In this document: positions 37,076 through 47,349 of the stretch, piece by piece
Position numbering within the stretch: position 1 is the first letter of the stretch
Layout: each line of letters opens with the position of its first letter
DNA from: Deltaproteobacteria bacterium
Lineage (GTDB): Bacteria > Desulfobacterota > Binatia > Binatales > Binataceae
Assembly (NCBI GenBank): GCA_021831785.1
Contig: JAKBMB010000029.1
Coordinates: 1 to 64,000, forward strand
Direction: 5' to 3'
DNA: 64,000 nucleotides
Position numbers and translations under genes: made by a program
Notes under the pieces: generated by a model
What the model was told of the DNA's origin: nothing
The model's input: the letters and a program-made list of their open reading frames with translations, nothing else
Database searches by the model: none

Positions 37076-37690
37076 TCATTGCGCGGCGGAAAGGCGTGTG
37101 CCGCAAGCGGAGCAGAACTTTGCCCAAGCGTTGAGTCTGGCCCCGCAGGCGGGACAAAACGCGGTCCGCAGCGCCGGCCGGGGCGCGCCCGCCGGCGCCC
37201 GCGGTTGGCGCCCGAGCCAATCCTCGTTCGGCGCCGGTTTTGGTTCCTCCAGGTTGGGCAGCAAAACAATCGGAGTTTGCGCCGCCGAATCGCCCGACAG
37301 AGCTTCGCCTTGGGGCGGCGCCGGGTCATCGGCTGCTCGCCGGCCGGGCGCCGATTGTGCGGCCTGCGCGCGGCTTCCTGTCATAGACCAACCGCGAGCG
37401 GCGGTTGGGTTGAGTTGTTCGAGCCCGGCCATGGCGCGCAGGGCGCGCGCCTCAAGCCGCGCGCGAAGCCGCGCGTAGTCGGCGCGGGAGAGCTTATTCA
37501 TCTGGCGGTCGAGCTCGAGCTCGCGCAGTCCCTGCACGGCTTGCGCGCGGTCGTGCTCCAGACCCTCGCGCTGGGCGTCGGGGCGCTTATCGACGGACCC
37601 ACTGGGCTCTCCGTAGAGCGGGGCGCTAACGAATAGCGCGACGCCGACGAGCAGCAGCGCCGCGGCTACGGCGTAGGCCATCTCAGGCAA
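37076..37690 (-). CDS. CcmI-like membrane protein with C-terminal zinc ribbon
   Basis: The 204-residue protein starts with one transmembrane helix (MAYAVAAALLLVGVALFV). A charged helical segment follows (EHDRAQAVQGLRELELDRQM and LSRADYARLRARLEARAL), which resembles the N-terminal membrane-linked region of CcmI. It ends in a double-Cys zinc ribbon (AFCPACGARLNAWAKFCSAC). The TPR part of CcmI is absent. Placed between ccmH and ccmA, it is likely a divergent cytochrome c maturation accessory factor. The start may be Met1 or Met4. Confidence 0.6.
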   Translation of the reverse strand: MPEMAYAVAAALLLVGVALFVSAPLYGEPSGSVDKRPDAQREGLEHDRAQAVQGLRELELDRQMNKLSRADYARLRARLEARALRAMAGLEQLNPTAARGWSMTGSRAQAAQSAPGRRAADDPAPPQGEALSGDSAAQTPIVLLPNLEEPKPAPNEDWLGRQPRAPAGAPRPALRTAFCPACGARLNAWAKFCSACGTRLSAAQ

Positions 37691-37758
37691 TCCTCGGTGC
37701 TCGGGGCGAATGTATGCGCTTCATCAGTCCACCGGACCATGCCGAAAGCTTGCGCGGC

Positions 37759-38258
37759 TTAACCGAGCCGCTCTATCTCGCGTTTTAGACGATAGCGCAG
37801 CCGCCGGTCATAATGCTGCACCGTCTCCTCCTCCTCGGGCGCGGACGCCGGCCTCAACTGCTTGCCACGCCAGCGCGCCAGAGCGATAAGAATTCCTGCC
37901 GCGCCGATAAAGAGCATCGCAAACGGCATCACCCAGGCCAGCGCGTTGAACCCGTGCGCCTCCGGCGCCGATAAGATCTTCTCGCCGTACTTGGCGCGAA
38001 ACAAGCCGAGAATCTGATGCCGGCTCAGGCCCGCATTGATCATCTTTTCGATTTGCTCGCGCACCGGAACCGAGAAGCTGCAAGTCGGCATGTTGCAATT
38101 AGCGACGGTTAAGCCGCATCCGCACTGACACGTGAGCCCTTCGGCCACTTCGTTGACGCTGACCTTGGGAGCAGACGAAACCGTGCGCGCAAGCGCCAGG
38201 CCCCGCGGCAGCCCTGCGGCTGCCAGAATGGCGAAAATGGCAAAAAGCGCAAGACGCT

Positions 38259-38262
<4 letters not shown>
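37759..38262 (-). CDS. ccmH: CcmH/CycL-type cytochrome c maturation thiol protein
   Basis: Read from TTG 38262, which overlaps the ccmF stop, the product is 167 residues with a signal peptide (KRLALFAIFAILAAAGLP). A periplasmic helical domain follows with EGLTCQCGCGLTVANC, and then one transmembrane helix (AWVMPFAMLFIGAAGILIAL). The domain and the MINAGLSRHQILGLF..YGEKIL segment are clear CcmH features. CcmH normally carries LRCxxC for reducing apocytochrome; here it is C45-Q-C47-G-C49 with further Cys at 56 and 61. It acts with CcmF in heme ligation. Confidence 0.85.
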
Positions 38263-40283
<2,021 letters not shown>

Positions 40284-40533
40284 AGCTTCCTAATTACAGC
40301 CGCAACTCAGCCGCGCAAGCAAATGGCGCGAAACGGTCCCGTCGAATCCAAGACGCCCGTTGCCTATTCGCTAAGCCTGCCTCCTCTTTTGCTCGCCCTG
40401 CGAAGCGGCCCCTTAAGGCCCGTAGCACCTCGAAAACGCCCCGGCCGACACCCGTTGGTTGCTCTAATCTCGCGCCGGCGGCTTTCGCGGCGATGAGAAG
40501 TCGCGCGGCAAGGCACGGGGGCGTTGCGCTGCG

Positions 40534-41172
40534 CTACTTCTTCGACTCCGGGGTATATTTTGACGGACAACTGGTCAGCACCTGCTCGGCGGCGACCGTT
40601 CCCGACGAGGTGAGCTTGCCCTCCACGATTACATCGCGGTTCTCGGCAAACATGTCCGGCTTGGGCTGTCCTACGCATATCACGACGAACGACGGCGGAC
40701 CCGTGTTCGGCCCATACTTAGGATCGATCCCAATGCTTGCGCCGTTCGGCGGCTGCGTTTGATCGAGCAAGGTCTTTACTTCGCCGGCCAGCGCGTACAC
40801 GCGATCGCCCCGCGTCCGCGCCAGGTTGGCCGGCTGCCTAAGCGCGGCCTTCGGCGCCTCCACGCCGTCAACTGAAGCCGCAGCCGTACCGGCGTGTGAT
40901 TTGGCGCCGTCGGCCGAGGGGGCGCCGCTGGCAGAGGGAATCGGCACAATCGTAAAGACGAGCCTCAGAGTCGACGGGTCCCAGCTCACGCTTGCGGGCT
41001 TCACGCGCCCGGCGATGCGCAGCGGCTGGCCCTTGAGCGTGTCGGCTGCGGCCGCGACCTCCGGCACCGTGAGATAGTACTCGGCGGTGTTGCGAATCGC
41101 GGTCGCAATCAAGTAAATGATTGCTGCCGCGATAAGCCCGCCGCCGATCAAGAAACGTGGCTTTACGCGCAT
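40534..41172 (-). CDS. ccmE: Heme chaperone CcmE, Cys-type (CxxxY), with an internal insertion
   Basis: The 212-residue protein has the CcmE layout: one N-terminal membrane helix, an OB-fold start (GQPLRIAGRVKPASVSWDPS and LRLVFTIV) and the C-terminal strand region VIVEGKLTSSGTVAAEQVL. The heme-binding HxxxY of typical CcmE is replaced by C202-P-S-K-Y206 (SCPSKYTPE). This Cys form is known from some deltaproteobacteria and archaea. About 85 extra residues between roughly 80 and 165, starting SASGAPSADGAKSHAG, split the OB-fold. It is the first gene of the operon. The ATG at 41172 (MRVKPRFLIGGG) is well supported. Confidence 0.88.
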   Translation of the reverse strand: MRVKPRFLIGGGLIAAAIIYLIATAIRNTAEYYLTVPEVAAAADTLKGQPLRIAGRVKPASVSWDPSTLRLVFTIVPIPSASGAPSADGAKSHAGTAAASVDGVEAPKAALRQPANLARTRGDRVYALAGEVKTLLDQTQPPNGASIGIDPKYGPNTGPPSFVVICVGQPKPDMFAENRDVIVEGKLTSSGTVAAEQVLTSCPSKYTPESKK

Positions 41173-41535
41173 TACTCTACAGCTAAATTGTACACCCTAA
41201 ACGCTGGGCAAAGTAACCGGCGTGCGTTTTGCGCGGACGCTGCGCGGCGATGTTGCCTCCCGCCGGCGCGAATCGCGGGATGGTACTTCGCTTAGCCCAG
41301 CCGGCGGGACGGCGCCTTAGCCGCGCCGTCTCGATCCCCTTACGAGGAATCGTTCGGCTGAAACTTCTCAGCGTCGGCCGATCAGTGCCGGTGAGCCGCA
41401 GGCGGAGAGCGAAGCGGCACTTTCCGCAGTCACTCCGCTCATCGAGCAGGATTTCGGAAGGATTCATGAGGCCGCGCTCAAGAGCCTTCACCGCCGGTGT
41501 CGGCTGCGCGCGGTGCAGGTCGAGGGCGAGCCCGT
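41173..41535. other. Intergenic region upstream of ccmE, with one CRISPR-repeat-like unit
   Basis: This 363-base gap separates ccmE from the ferredoxin-reductase gene and should contain the ccm promoter. No gene is supported. The only notable content is the 37-base CRISPR-repeat-like sequence at 41328-41364 (separate entry). Confidence 0.45.
41328..41364 (+). CRISPR. Solitary, degenerate CRISPR-repeat-like unit
   Basis: The 37-base unit starts GTCTCGATCCCC and ends CGGCTGAAAC. Over its last 31 bases it matches 44199-44228 with one indel and a few substitutions. Length, the terminal GAAAC and a (here imperfect) central CCCC..GG palindrome are typical of type III repeats. It stands alone, so it is at most a relic. 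Confidence 0.35.
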
Positions 41536-42600
41536 TCAGCTTCCGCTCATAGCGACCAGTCGGTCCTGCGGCGGAGTTTCCGCCTGCTGCACCCGAACGT
41601 ACCGCTCGGTGTGGATGAGAACTGGGCGGGCGCCCAAACGCCGCGCCGCGGCAACGCAGGCCTCGACAAATTGCGGGCCGCCGGCGGCGAAGACACTGTA
41701 TTCCGATAAATCGCTAAACAGTGTGGGCAGCAACTCGGGAATTCGGCCGTGGAGGATTTCCGGTTCGTCAACGCGCTCGCGCGTCAGAGTGGAAATAAAG
41801 CGGAAGTTGCGATAACGCGCCTGCCAATAGGCGAGTAAGCCCTGATCGTAAATGTCCGCTCGTGTTCGCGCCGAGAACAGGAAGGTGACGGGCTGGTGAT
41901 AACCGCGGCGCAGGGCAGCATCGCCAAGCGCGAGTATCGGTGCCAGTCCTGAGCCGGCTGCCATGCAAAGCACTGGCGTTTCGACCGATGCGTCGCCAAT
42001 GAAGGTTCCGTACGGTCCGGAGATTTTGACGATACTGCCGGGCATCAGCGACTCGTGAATCCAGCGGCTTGTCAGACCGTCGTTGGTGCGGCTGACCTGC
42101 AGCGTGATTTCGCCGTCGGGACGCGGCGCATTTGCCACCGAGTATGAGCGCATCGGCGCGCTTTGCTCGGGTCTGCCCAGCATTACGTACTGCCCCGGCC
42201 AGTAGCGCATCGGGGCACCCAGCGGGCGCAGCGCCAGTTCGATGATGCGCGGCGTGCGGACAATCCGATTGATCACAACGAACGGCATCTCCTCGCGCGG
42301 CGGGAACAACTTCGGCTGCGCGTCGGTCGTGCCCCATTCGATGACCAGCTCGTCCGAGATGGGCTTGGCCATGCACATCAGGCCGTAGCCCTGTTTCCGT
42401 TCTTCGGGCGAGAGTGCCATGTCGAGGACGACGCCCTGGCCGAAAGTGCCGCTGTGGACTCGAACCTTGCATTCGCCGCATGCGCCGGCCCGGCAATTGT
42501 TGGGCAGCGCATAGCCGGCGCGTTCGAGAGCCGACAGGACGGTCTCGCCGTCACGACATTCGACTCGCCGCCCTGAAGGATGAAGACGGATGTGACTCAT
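41536..42600 (-). CDS. Oxygenase reductase component: 2Fe-2S ferredoxin plus FAD/NAD(P)H domains
   Basis: The 354-residue protein has an N-terminal plant-type ferredoxin domain with cluster cysteines C36, C41, C44 (CRAGACGEC) and C76 (LMCMAK). An FAD-binding domain with RSYSVAN follows, then a NAD(P)-binding domain with LCMAAGSGLAPILALG and AAGGPQFVEAC. This layout delivers electrons from NAD(P)H to oxygenases, as in methane/toluene monooxygenase reductases, PaaE-like and benzoate-dioxygenase reductases. It lies 31 bases downstream of the diiron protein gene and is almost certainly its electron donor. The start at ATG 42600 has only a weak ribosome binding site, consistent with coupling. Confidence 0.88.
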   Translation of the reverse strand: MSHIRLHPSGRRVECRDGETVLSALERAGYALPNNCRAGACGECKVRVHSGTFGQGVVLDMALSPEERKQGYGLMCMAKPISDELVIEWGTTDAQPKLFPPREEMPFVVINRIVRTPRIIELALRPLGAPMRYWPGQYVMLGRPEQSAPMRSYSVANAPRPDGEITLQVSRTNDGLTSRWIHESLMPGSIVKISGPYGTFIGDASVETPVLCMAAGSGLAPILALGDAALRRGYHQPVTFLFSARTRADIYDQGLLAYWQARYRNFRFISTLTRERVDEPEILHGRIPELLPTLFSDLSEYSVFAAGGPQFVEACVAAARRLGARPVLIHTERYVRVQQAETPPQDRLVAMSGS

Positions 42601-42631
42601 CGTTCGTCAGTGCGTCGAGGAAATCGATCTA

Positions 42632-43660
42632 TTAGAAGACCGGAATGATCGATTCCATGTCGATCTCGCGAACTTCCTGGCCGGAAATCTCGACCTCCGG
42701 AATCGCCGGGAAGGGAATGCCGTATCGATCCAGCACGCCCTTGAGATTCAGAATCGCCTCGCGCCAGTTGTGCTTTTTCTGATCGTAGGTTGGGATGAAA
42801 AAGCCGGCGTTGCGGGCGACGTCCTCGCAGGCGCGCTGGACGGCAATGAAATCGTCCGGCAAATCCCAAAATTCCTGCGGCGGTTCGAAGAGCACCGCAG
42901 ACAGGAACAAATACCCGGCGCGAATCTGTTTGGTGATGGTCGCCTTGTCGGTGGTTTCCAGCCGGGGATAGTCACGCTCCATCAGAGTCAGGCAGATCGC
43001 CATATGGCGCCCCTCGTCGCGGCCCACGTTGCGAAAAGCCTCTCTGAAGAGCGGCTCGGCCGCGCCTGCCGACATCTGCTTGAAGACCGTGGCAGCGGCG
43101 ATCTCTCCCATGAGGAAGGCGCTGAACAGAACAGCAAGGCTGTAGCGCGGCACTGCCTGCTTATAGCCATTCCAGTAGCGGCCGCCATTGTAATAGAGCC
43201 AATGGGCGTTTTTCTGGGCTTTATGGCCAAGCTCGGTGCGCGGCTTGTAGGTAAGCGGACTGGGATGCTCGAGCAGGCGCGAGATCGCCATGCCGCAAAA
43301 CGCCTCATGGTTCTGCTCGTCGCGTGTCACCGAAAAAAAGCATTTGCGGACGGGGTCCTCCTCGTGCACCTCGTAGGTCTTAACCAACGCCTGAGCGAAG
43401 ACCGGCGGTGCCGAAGCGTCGAAGACCGAAAGCAGGGTCCACCAGTACGCGATCGCCTCGCGCTCCTCCCATGAGTAGCGCGACGGGTCAAACGAATTCC
43501 ACGGCAGCTTGGCCGGGTCCCAGTATTCGCGCTGAGCGGCGGCCCAAATCTCCTCCAGACGACGGGTATGAGACTCCCACGACAGCGGAAAAATATTGGG
43601 CTGCGCGGTTGCGGGCGGCAGCTCCATCCGGTGGGCGAACTTTTCGTGTCCGGCGCTCAT
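42632..43660 (-). CDS. Ferritin-like diiron carboxylate protein (probable oxygenase component)
   Basis: The 342-residue, mostly helical protein has two ExxH motifs typical of diiron carboxylate enzymes: DEQNH with E115 and H118, and DEGRH with E216 and H219. Additional acidic candidates are in WEEREAIAYWW (E66-E68) and GEIAAAT (E186), so a four-helix diiron site can be completed. It resembles R2-like and AurF-like oxygenases, but I cannot assign a substrate. Immediate linkage to a 2Fe-2S/FAD reductase argues for a two-component monooxygenase or desaturase. The ATG at 43660 follows CGGAGGAGAATCGCG, a strong ribosome binding site. There is no regulatory protein or hydroxylase beta subunit nearby. 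Confidence 0.75.
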   Translation of the reverse strand: MSAGHEKFAHRMELPPATAQPNIFPLSWESHTRRLEEIWAAAQREYWDPAKLPWNSFDPSRYSWEEREAIAYWWTLLSVFDASAPPVFAQALVKTYEVHEEDPVRKCFFSVTRDEQNHEAFCGMAISRLLEHPSPLTYKPRTELGHKAQKNAHWLYYNGGRYWNGYKQAVPRYSLAVLFSAFLMGEIAAATVFKQMSAGAAEPLFREAFRNVGRDEGRHMAICLTLMERDYPRLETTDKATITKQIRAGYLFLSAVLFEPPQEFWDLPDDFIAVQRACEDVARNAGFFIPTYDQKKHNWREAILNLKGVLDRYGIPFPAIPEVEISGQEVREIDMESIIPVF

Positions 43661-44189
43661 CGCGATTCTCCTCCGTGCCGCCTTGGCGCGGCGATTTTTG
43701 CCTGCCGCCTTGCCGCACCTGGCGCAAATTCCCGCGCCGCCCCATGCTGCTAAGCCCGCGCCGCTTTGCACGCCGGCAGGCAAGTTGCCGGCTTAACTAA
43801 TATTGTGCACCAGGATTCCTTTAGCGCAAACCGCCTTGCTCCGCTGCTCGTCCAAAACCCGCGCAAGCGCGCCCTTGATAGCCCCCTCCCCCGCCGGGCG
43901 GGCGCAGGCTGGGAAGGCGGCACACCTGAAGCAGGCGCTACAGAGGTTCGGGCCTGACGGCCCGAAGGGCGGGCACGGCGGCCCGCCCTACTGAGAGAAG
44001 GAGCAAGCTGCGCGAGCAAAGCGCGAAGAACGCCGCGGCGCTGCCTTCTGCTCCCCTCTCCCTGGGGAGAGGGCTGGGGCGAGGGGCTGGTCCTAGGCTG
44101 AGCCAGAAAACAGAGGTTCGGGCCTGACGGCCCGAAAGGCGGGCACGGCGGCCCGCCCTACTACAGAAGGCGGGGCAACTCGCCCCGGC
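43661..44189. repeat. Repeat island downstream of the truncated cas6
   Basis: Two copies of the GGGCGGGCACGGCGGCCCGCC family (about 43970-43995 and 44137-44163) and a CCCTCTCCCTGGGGAGAGGG block (44052-44071) fill this stretch between the diiron gene and cas6. The phrase AGGTTCGGGCCTGACGGCCCGAA occurs twice (near 43942 and 44114). No gene is visible. Comparable islands lie at the other Cas truncation point at 47.35-47.66 kb. Confidence 0.7.
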
Positions 44190-44228
44190 GTCCCATCAAT
44201 CCCCTGACGGGGAATCGTCTGCTGAAAC
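44190..44228 (+). CRISPR. Solitary CRISPR-repeat-like unit beside cas6
   Basis: The unit runs to TGCTGAAAC at 44228 and contains ATCCCCTGACGGGGAATCG, with a perfect TCCCC-TGAC-GGGGA hairpin as expected of a type III crRNA repeat. It is closely related to 41328-41364. The following sequence (44229-44265) is AT-rich and could be leader or a last spacer. No second repeat follows, so an array is not present. Confidence 0.45.
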
Positions 44229-44233
44229 GCTTA

Positions 44234-44668
44234 TCAAGCATATTTAGATATGGTAAAGTTTTGGCATGCCAGCGCGGGCAGCTCGCGCCAGGCGGCGCCG
44301 ATCAGCGTCAGGCGAAACGGGAAAAGCTCGCCCTCGCGCAACAGGATCGGGCGGCCGCTGGGCCGAAGCCAGCCGGGCTCGGGCGCCAGCACCATCGGAC
44401 GCGGCGCCTGCTCGTTGACCCCGCCAAAGCCCAGCACCGCGCCCTCGGGCCGGCGCGCGGCGAACAGCGCCGGATAGGCGCAGCGGCCAAACAGCGGGCA
44501 ACCGGGGCACTCCGCGCGCGCGCGAAACGAGCATACCGTATGCCACAGGGCGCGGCCCAGCGCGCCGTGCAGCGCCGAGCCGGCGAAGGCCGGAATAAGC
44601 TGCGGCTCAAGAGCCCGCAGCTCAACGCGCAAAACCGTAAGACGCGCCAGCGCAGCCGGGTCAAGCAC
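44234..44668 (-). pseudogene. cas6: CRISPR-associated Cas6 endoribonuclease, 3-prime truncated
   Basis: From GTG 44668, three bases after the csm6-like stop, 144 residues match the N-terminal half of the Cas6 RAMP nuclease of type III/I systems. PAFAGSALHGALGRALWHTV, the Cys-rich ECPGCPLFGRCAYPALF and FRLTLIGAAWRELPAL are diagnostic. Cas6 is normally 220-300 residues; the second RAMP domain is absent and the frame ends NFTISKYA, immediately before the repeat-like unit. It is probably non-functional for crRNA processing. Confidence 0.8.
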
Positions 44669-44671
44669 GGC

Positions 44672-45937
44672 TTAGCCAAGCTCCAGGCGCGGAAATTCAA
44701 CCAGCGCCGCGTCCTGCGGCAGCCATTGGCGCACCAGGTCGAGCATTTGCCGCGCCGTGGCTTCTTTTACCGGAGTGGAGCCGTGCGCGAGCAGCGAGTC
44801 GTTTCGCGCCGCGAGCAGCGCCTTGAGGCGCTCGCGGTCTTGAGCGAACCTACGCCCAAGCTCGGCGTCAGCGGCTTCTAGCGCGCGAAAGACGGCATAA
44901 AGGGGAAGTTTCAGCCGGCCGCTGTTCTCGTCGGCGTACCTGCGCGTGTAGTCCTCTTGCAGCGGCTCAGGGATGCGCTCCGGTTCAACTTCAGAGGTCA
45001 TCATCTTAAACACGCGCTCGAATTCGCACTGACCGAGCATCTCGATCGCCCGATACAGCCGGGCCACGGCGTCGTCGAAGGCGCCGCTCTCGATCCGCCG
45101 CTTGGCGCCGGCGGCAAGGTCAGCGGCCAGCGCCGGCTGGAGGTCTTGAAAGTTGCGCGTCTGGCATTGAAGTCTTTGAAGCTCGCGCAGGTTGTTCGCC
45201 ACGTCATCGGCAAAGCGGCTAAGCCATTTGAAGCGCGGTTCGCCGCTTTGGGCAATCCCTAACTGCGCGAGGGTCTCCTTGGCGGGTTTGAGCTTTTCGA
45301 CCGCCTCTTGGTGGTGGAAGTGGTCCCAAAGCGCGTAGGCCTCGGCCGCCTTGCGCACGGCGGTTAGCGCCTGTGCCTCGCGCTGGCCGGTTTCGGCCGG
45401 CAGCGCGGCGAGCACGGCTGCCGCCGCGTTGTAGCGATGTTCGTTGAAGTACTGGGCGGCGCGCCGCTTCTGCTCGACGGCGTAGCGGCGCAGCGGATTT
45501 ACCGCCTCGCGCATTCTCTCGTAGCCGGTCACGGCCACGCCCAGCCCTTCTTTGTCGCGCCTTTGGCCGCCGACGTAGGAGAAGCTGCCGCCGCGTACGG
45601 CAAGCGCGATCGCCAGCGCCGCGGTCATCGCTTTGGTGCCGCCGGTAACGTCGGCGACCCGCTGGTCGGAGCCGAAACCGCGCTTTTCGACCTCGTCAAA
45701 ACATTCAAGCGCCTTTTTGTAGCAGACCTCGATCTCTTCCGGATCGTCGACGATCACTTTGTGATCGTCGTACCTGGCCTCGGACCATTTACCGGGAACG
45801 CTTTGCTTAATCTGCCCGATACTATCGACGGACTGCTGCGAGGCGAAAAAGCATACGAAGGCGGGCTTATGATGGACGATCGCGGTGATCACCGGTTCGG
45901 GCGAACCGCCGACGGAAACGATTAACGCCTTGGACAT
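44672..45937 (-). CDS. CARF-HEPN protein, Csm6-like (TIGR02710-type)
   Basis: The 421-residue protein starts with a CARF-like Rossmann domain (SKALIVSVGGSPEPV at 2-16 and VADVTGGTKAM at 94-104), the sensor for cyclic oligoadenylate made by Cas10. A long helical region leads to a HEPN-type RNase end with R378-N-x5-H385 (RNDSLLAHGS). In type III systems these proteins are auxiliary RNases activated by cyclic oligoadenylate. All visible motifs are intact. Because the local Cas10 lacks its cyclase palm domain, this protein may be unused or respond to another source. It is the second gene in the operon remnant, between csm5 and cas6. Confidence 0.82.
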   Translation of the reverse strand: MSKALIVSVGGSPEPVITAIVHHKPAFVCFFASQQSVDSIGQIKQSVPGKWSEARYDDHKVIVDDPEEIEVCYKKALECFDEVEKRGFGSDQRVADVTGGTKAMTAALAIALAVRGGSFSYVGGQRRDKEGLGVAVTGYERMREAVNPLRRYAVEQKRRAAQYFNEHRYNAAAAVLAALPAETGQREAQALTAVRKAAEAYALWDHFHHQEAVEKLKPAKETLAQLGIAQSGEPRFKWLSRFADDVANNLRELQRLQCQTRNFQDLQPALAADLAAGAKRRIESGAFDDAVARLYRAIEMLGQCEFERVFKMMTSEVEPERIPEPLQEDYTRRYADENSGRLKLPLYAVFRALEAADAELGRRFAQDRERLKALLAARNDSLLAHGSTPVKEATARQMLDLVRQWLPQDAALVEFPRLELG

Positions 45938-45972
45938 AGCAATTCCTCCTCATCGCGCGCGCCGTCGATTGG

Positions 45973-47349
45973 TCATCGCGGGGATGCGCGCAGCTCGGCC
46001 ATGATTTGTTCAATCCCCTTTTTCGGACGTTTGCGAAAGGCCTGCTTCAAGCGCGTTTCGAACTGCTCGATGAGCGTCTGGCGGCGCGCGGCGGGCTCGG
46101 CGGACCTGATATCCTGCGCGAGCTGGCGCACAAGGCCCCAGTCCTTAGGCTTGAGCGACTCGATGCGCTGGAGCAGGGAGTCAACCGCCACGGGTATCGG
46201 CGCGAATTGCGGCTCGGGCGCGCGCTCGGGCAAAGGCTCTCTCGGCGGCGGCGCAAGCTTAGGCGGGCGCGCCTCGCTGGCCAAGGTGCAGACCTCGTTC
46301 TTGTCCGTAGCACGCCTAAGGCAGACCCATCCCAGAAGATCGGCCGGCGCGCCGGCGGCGCGATGGCCGCCGGTCACGGCCTTGCGCGTTTTGTCTTGCC
46401 CGACGTAGCGCGCGGTCTGCGTGTCCGCGCCGCTCAGCCTTGGCCGCTCGGCATCGCTCAGCAGGTCGCCGGTCATCGTGCGCCAACCGGTGCCCCATCC
46501 AAGGCGGATCACGATCGCTTGCTGGTTTGAAAGCGCCTCGATTTTCCCCAGCAGCTCATCGCAGCGGCCGATCAGCGCGCCGGCAGCGCGGTTGCCCGAC
46601 TGCGCGAAGTTTTTGAAAAAGCGCTTGTCGCCTTCGAGCAGATACGTTGCGTGTTGGCGCAACCATTGCGCCAGCGTCTTGAGGTCGGGCAGCGAGCGCG
46701 AGAACATGCGCTGTTCAAGCAGCGCATCGCCCAACTGCAGCATCACCAAGGCGCCCGCGCCGGCGCGCAGGGCCTCCACCGCGGTCAGGGTGTTGCGGGC
46801 GGTGCCGAGTGCCTTGGTCGAGAGAACGTCGAGCGTCTCGCTCGGGAAAAAGGCGTCCGAGATTTTGAGCATCCGCAAAAGATCGCCTTTGGCGTCGCGG
46901 TGCAGCTTTGAGCGGCCCGGCACAACGTCGGGGCGCAAAGCCTGGCGAAAGAGGGCTTGCTCGAGCGGCTGCGCACGAATAGCGCCCTTGAGCGAGGTTC
47001 CCGGGATAATCGGGCGGCCGTCCGCCGCCCGGATAGCCAGGCGGATACGGCTGGCTTCGACTGCGCCCGCTATGGCGCGGACGCGCACGGCGGCAGGGTC
47101 AATACGACGCTCCTCCAGGAAACCCAAGATGCTCACTCGTTGTGGGCGGCCGCGACCGCGGATGAAGTTGGCGGCGATCCAGTCGGCAAGCCCTTGAGCG
47201 GCCGGGTGCGAGACCATTTTCTCCCAGTCCATAATTTTCGTACGACCGCCGTCAGCGTAATAGTCGAGCCCTTGCGCAAGTTCGTCGCCTGAGCCGACGT
47301 GGATCGGGCTAAGGCATTCGAGCACAAACAAGCCTTGGTCCTTCATCAC
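45973..47349 (-). CDS. csm5: Type III-A RAMP protein Csm5
   Basis: The 458-residue RAMP protein has the characteristic N-terminal ECLSPIHVGSGDELAQGLDY and the glycine-rich GRPIIPGTSLKGAIRAQPLE loop near residue 115. LRLGWGTGWRTMTGDLL-like sequence (IRLGWGTGWRTM) in the second half is also typical of Csm5, which caps the 3-prime end of the Csm complex. The C-terminal ~100 residues are Pro-rich then helical. It is intact, but csm2, csm3 and csm4, which should lie between cas10 and csm5, are missing. Upstream is a repeat island. Confidence 0.82.
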   Translation of the reverse strand: MMKDQGLFVLECLSPIHVGSGDELAQGLDYYADGGRTKIMDWEKMVSHPAAQGLADWIAANFIRGRGRPQRVSILGFLEERRIDPAAVRVRAIAGAVEASRIRLAIRAADGRPIIPGTSLKGAIRAQPLEQALFRQALRPDVVPGRSKLHRDAKGDLLRMLKISDAFFPSETLDVLSTKALGTARNTLTAVEALRAGAGALVMLQLGDALLEQRMFSRSLPDLKTLAQWLRQHATYLLEGDKRFFKNFAQSGNRAAGALIGRCDELLGKIEALSNQQAIVIRLGWGTGWRTMTGDLLSDAERPRLSGADTQTARYVGQDKTRKAVTGGHRAAGAPADLLGWVCLRRATDKNEVCTLASEARPPKLAPPPREPLPERAPEPQFAPIPVAVDSLLQRIESLKPKDWGLVRQLAQDIRSAEPAARRQTLIEQFETRLKQAFRKRPKKGIEQIMAELRASPR

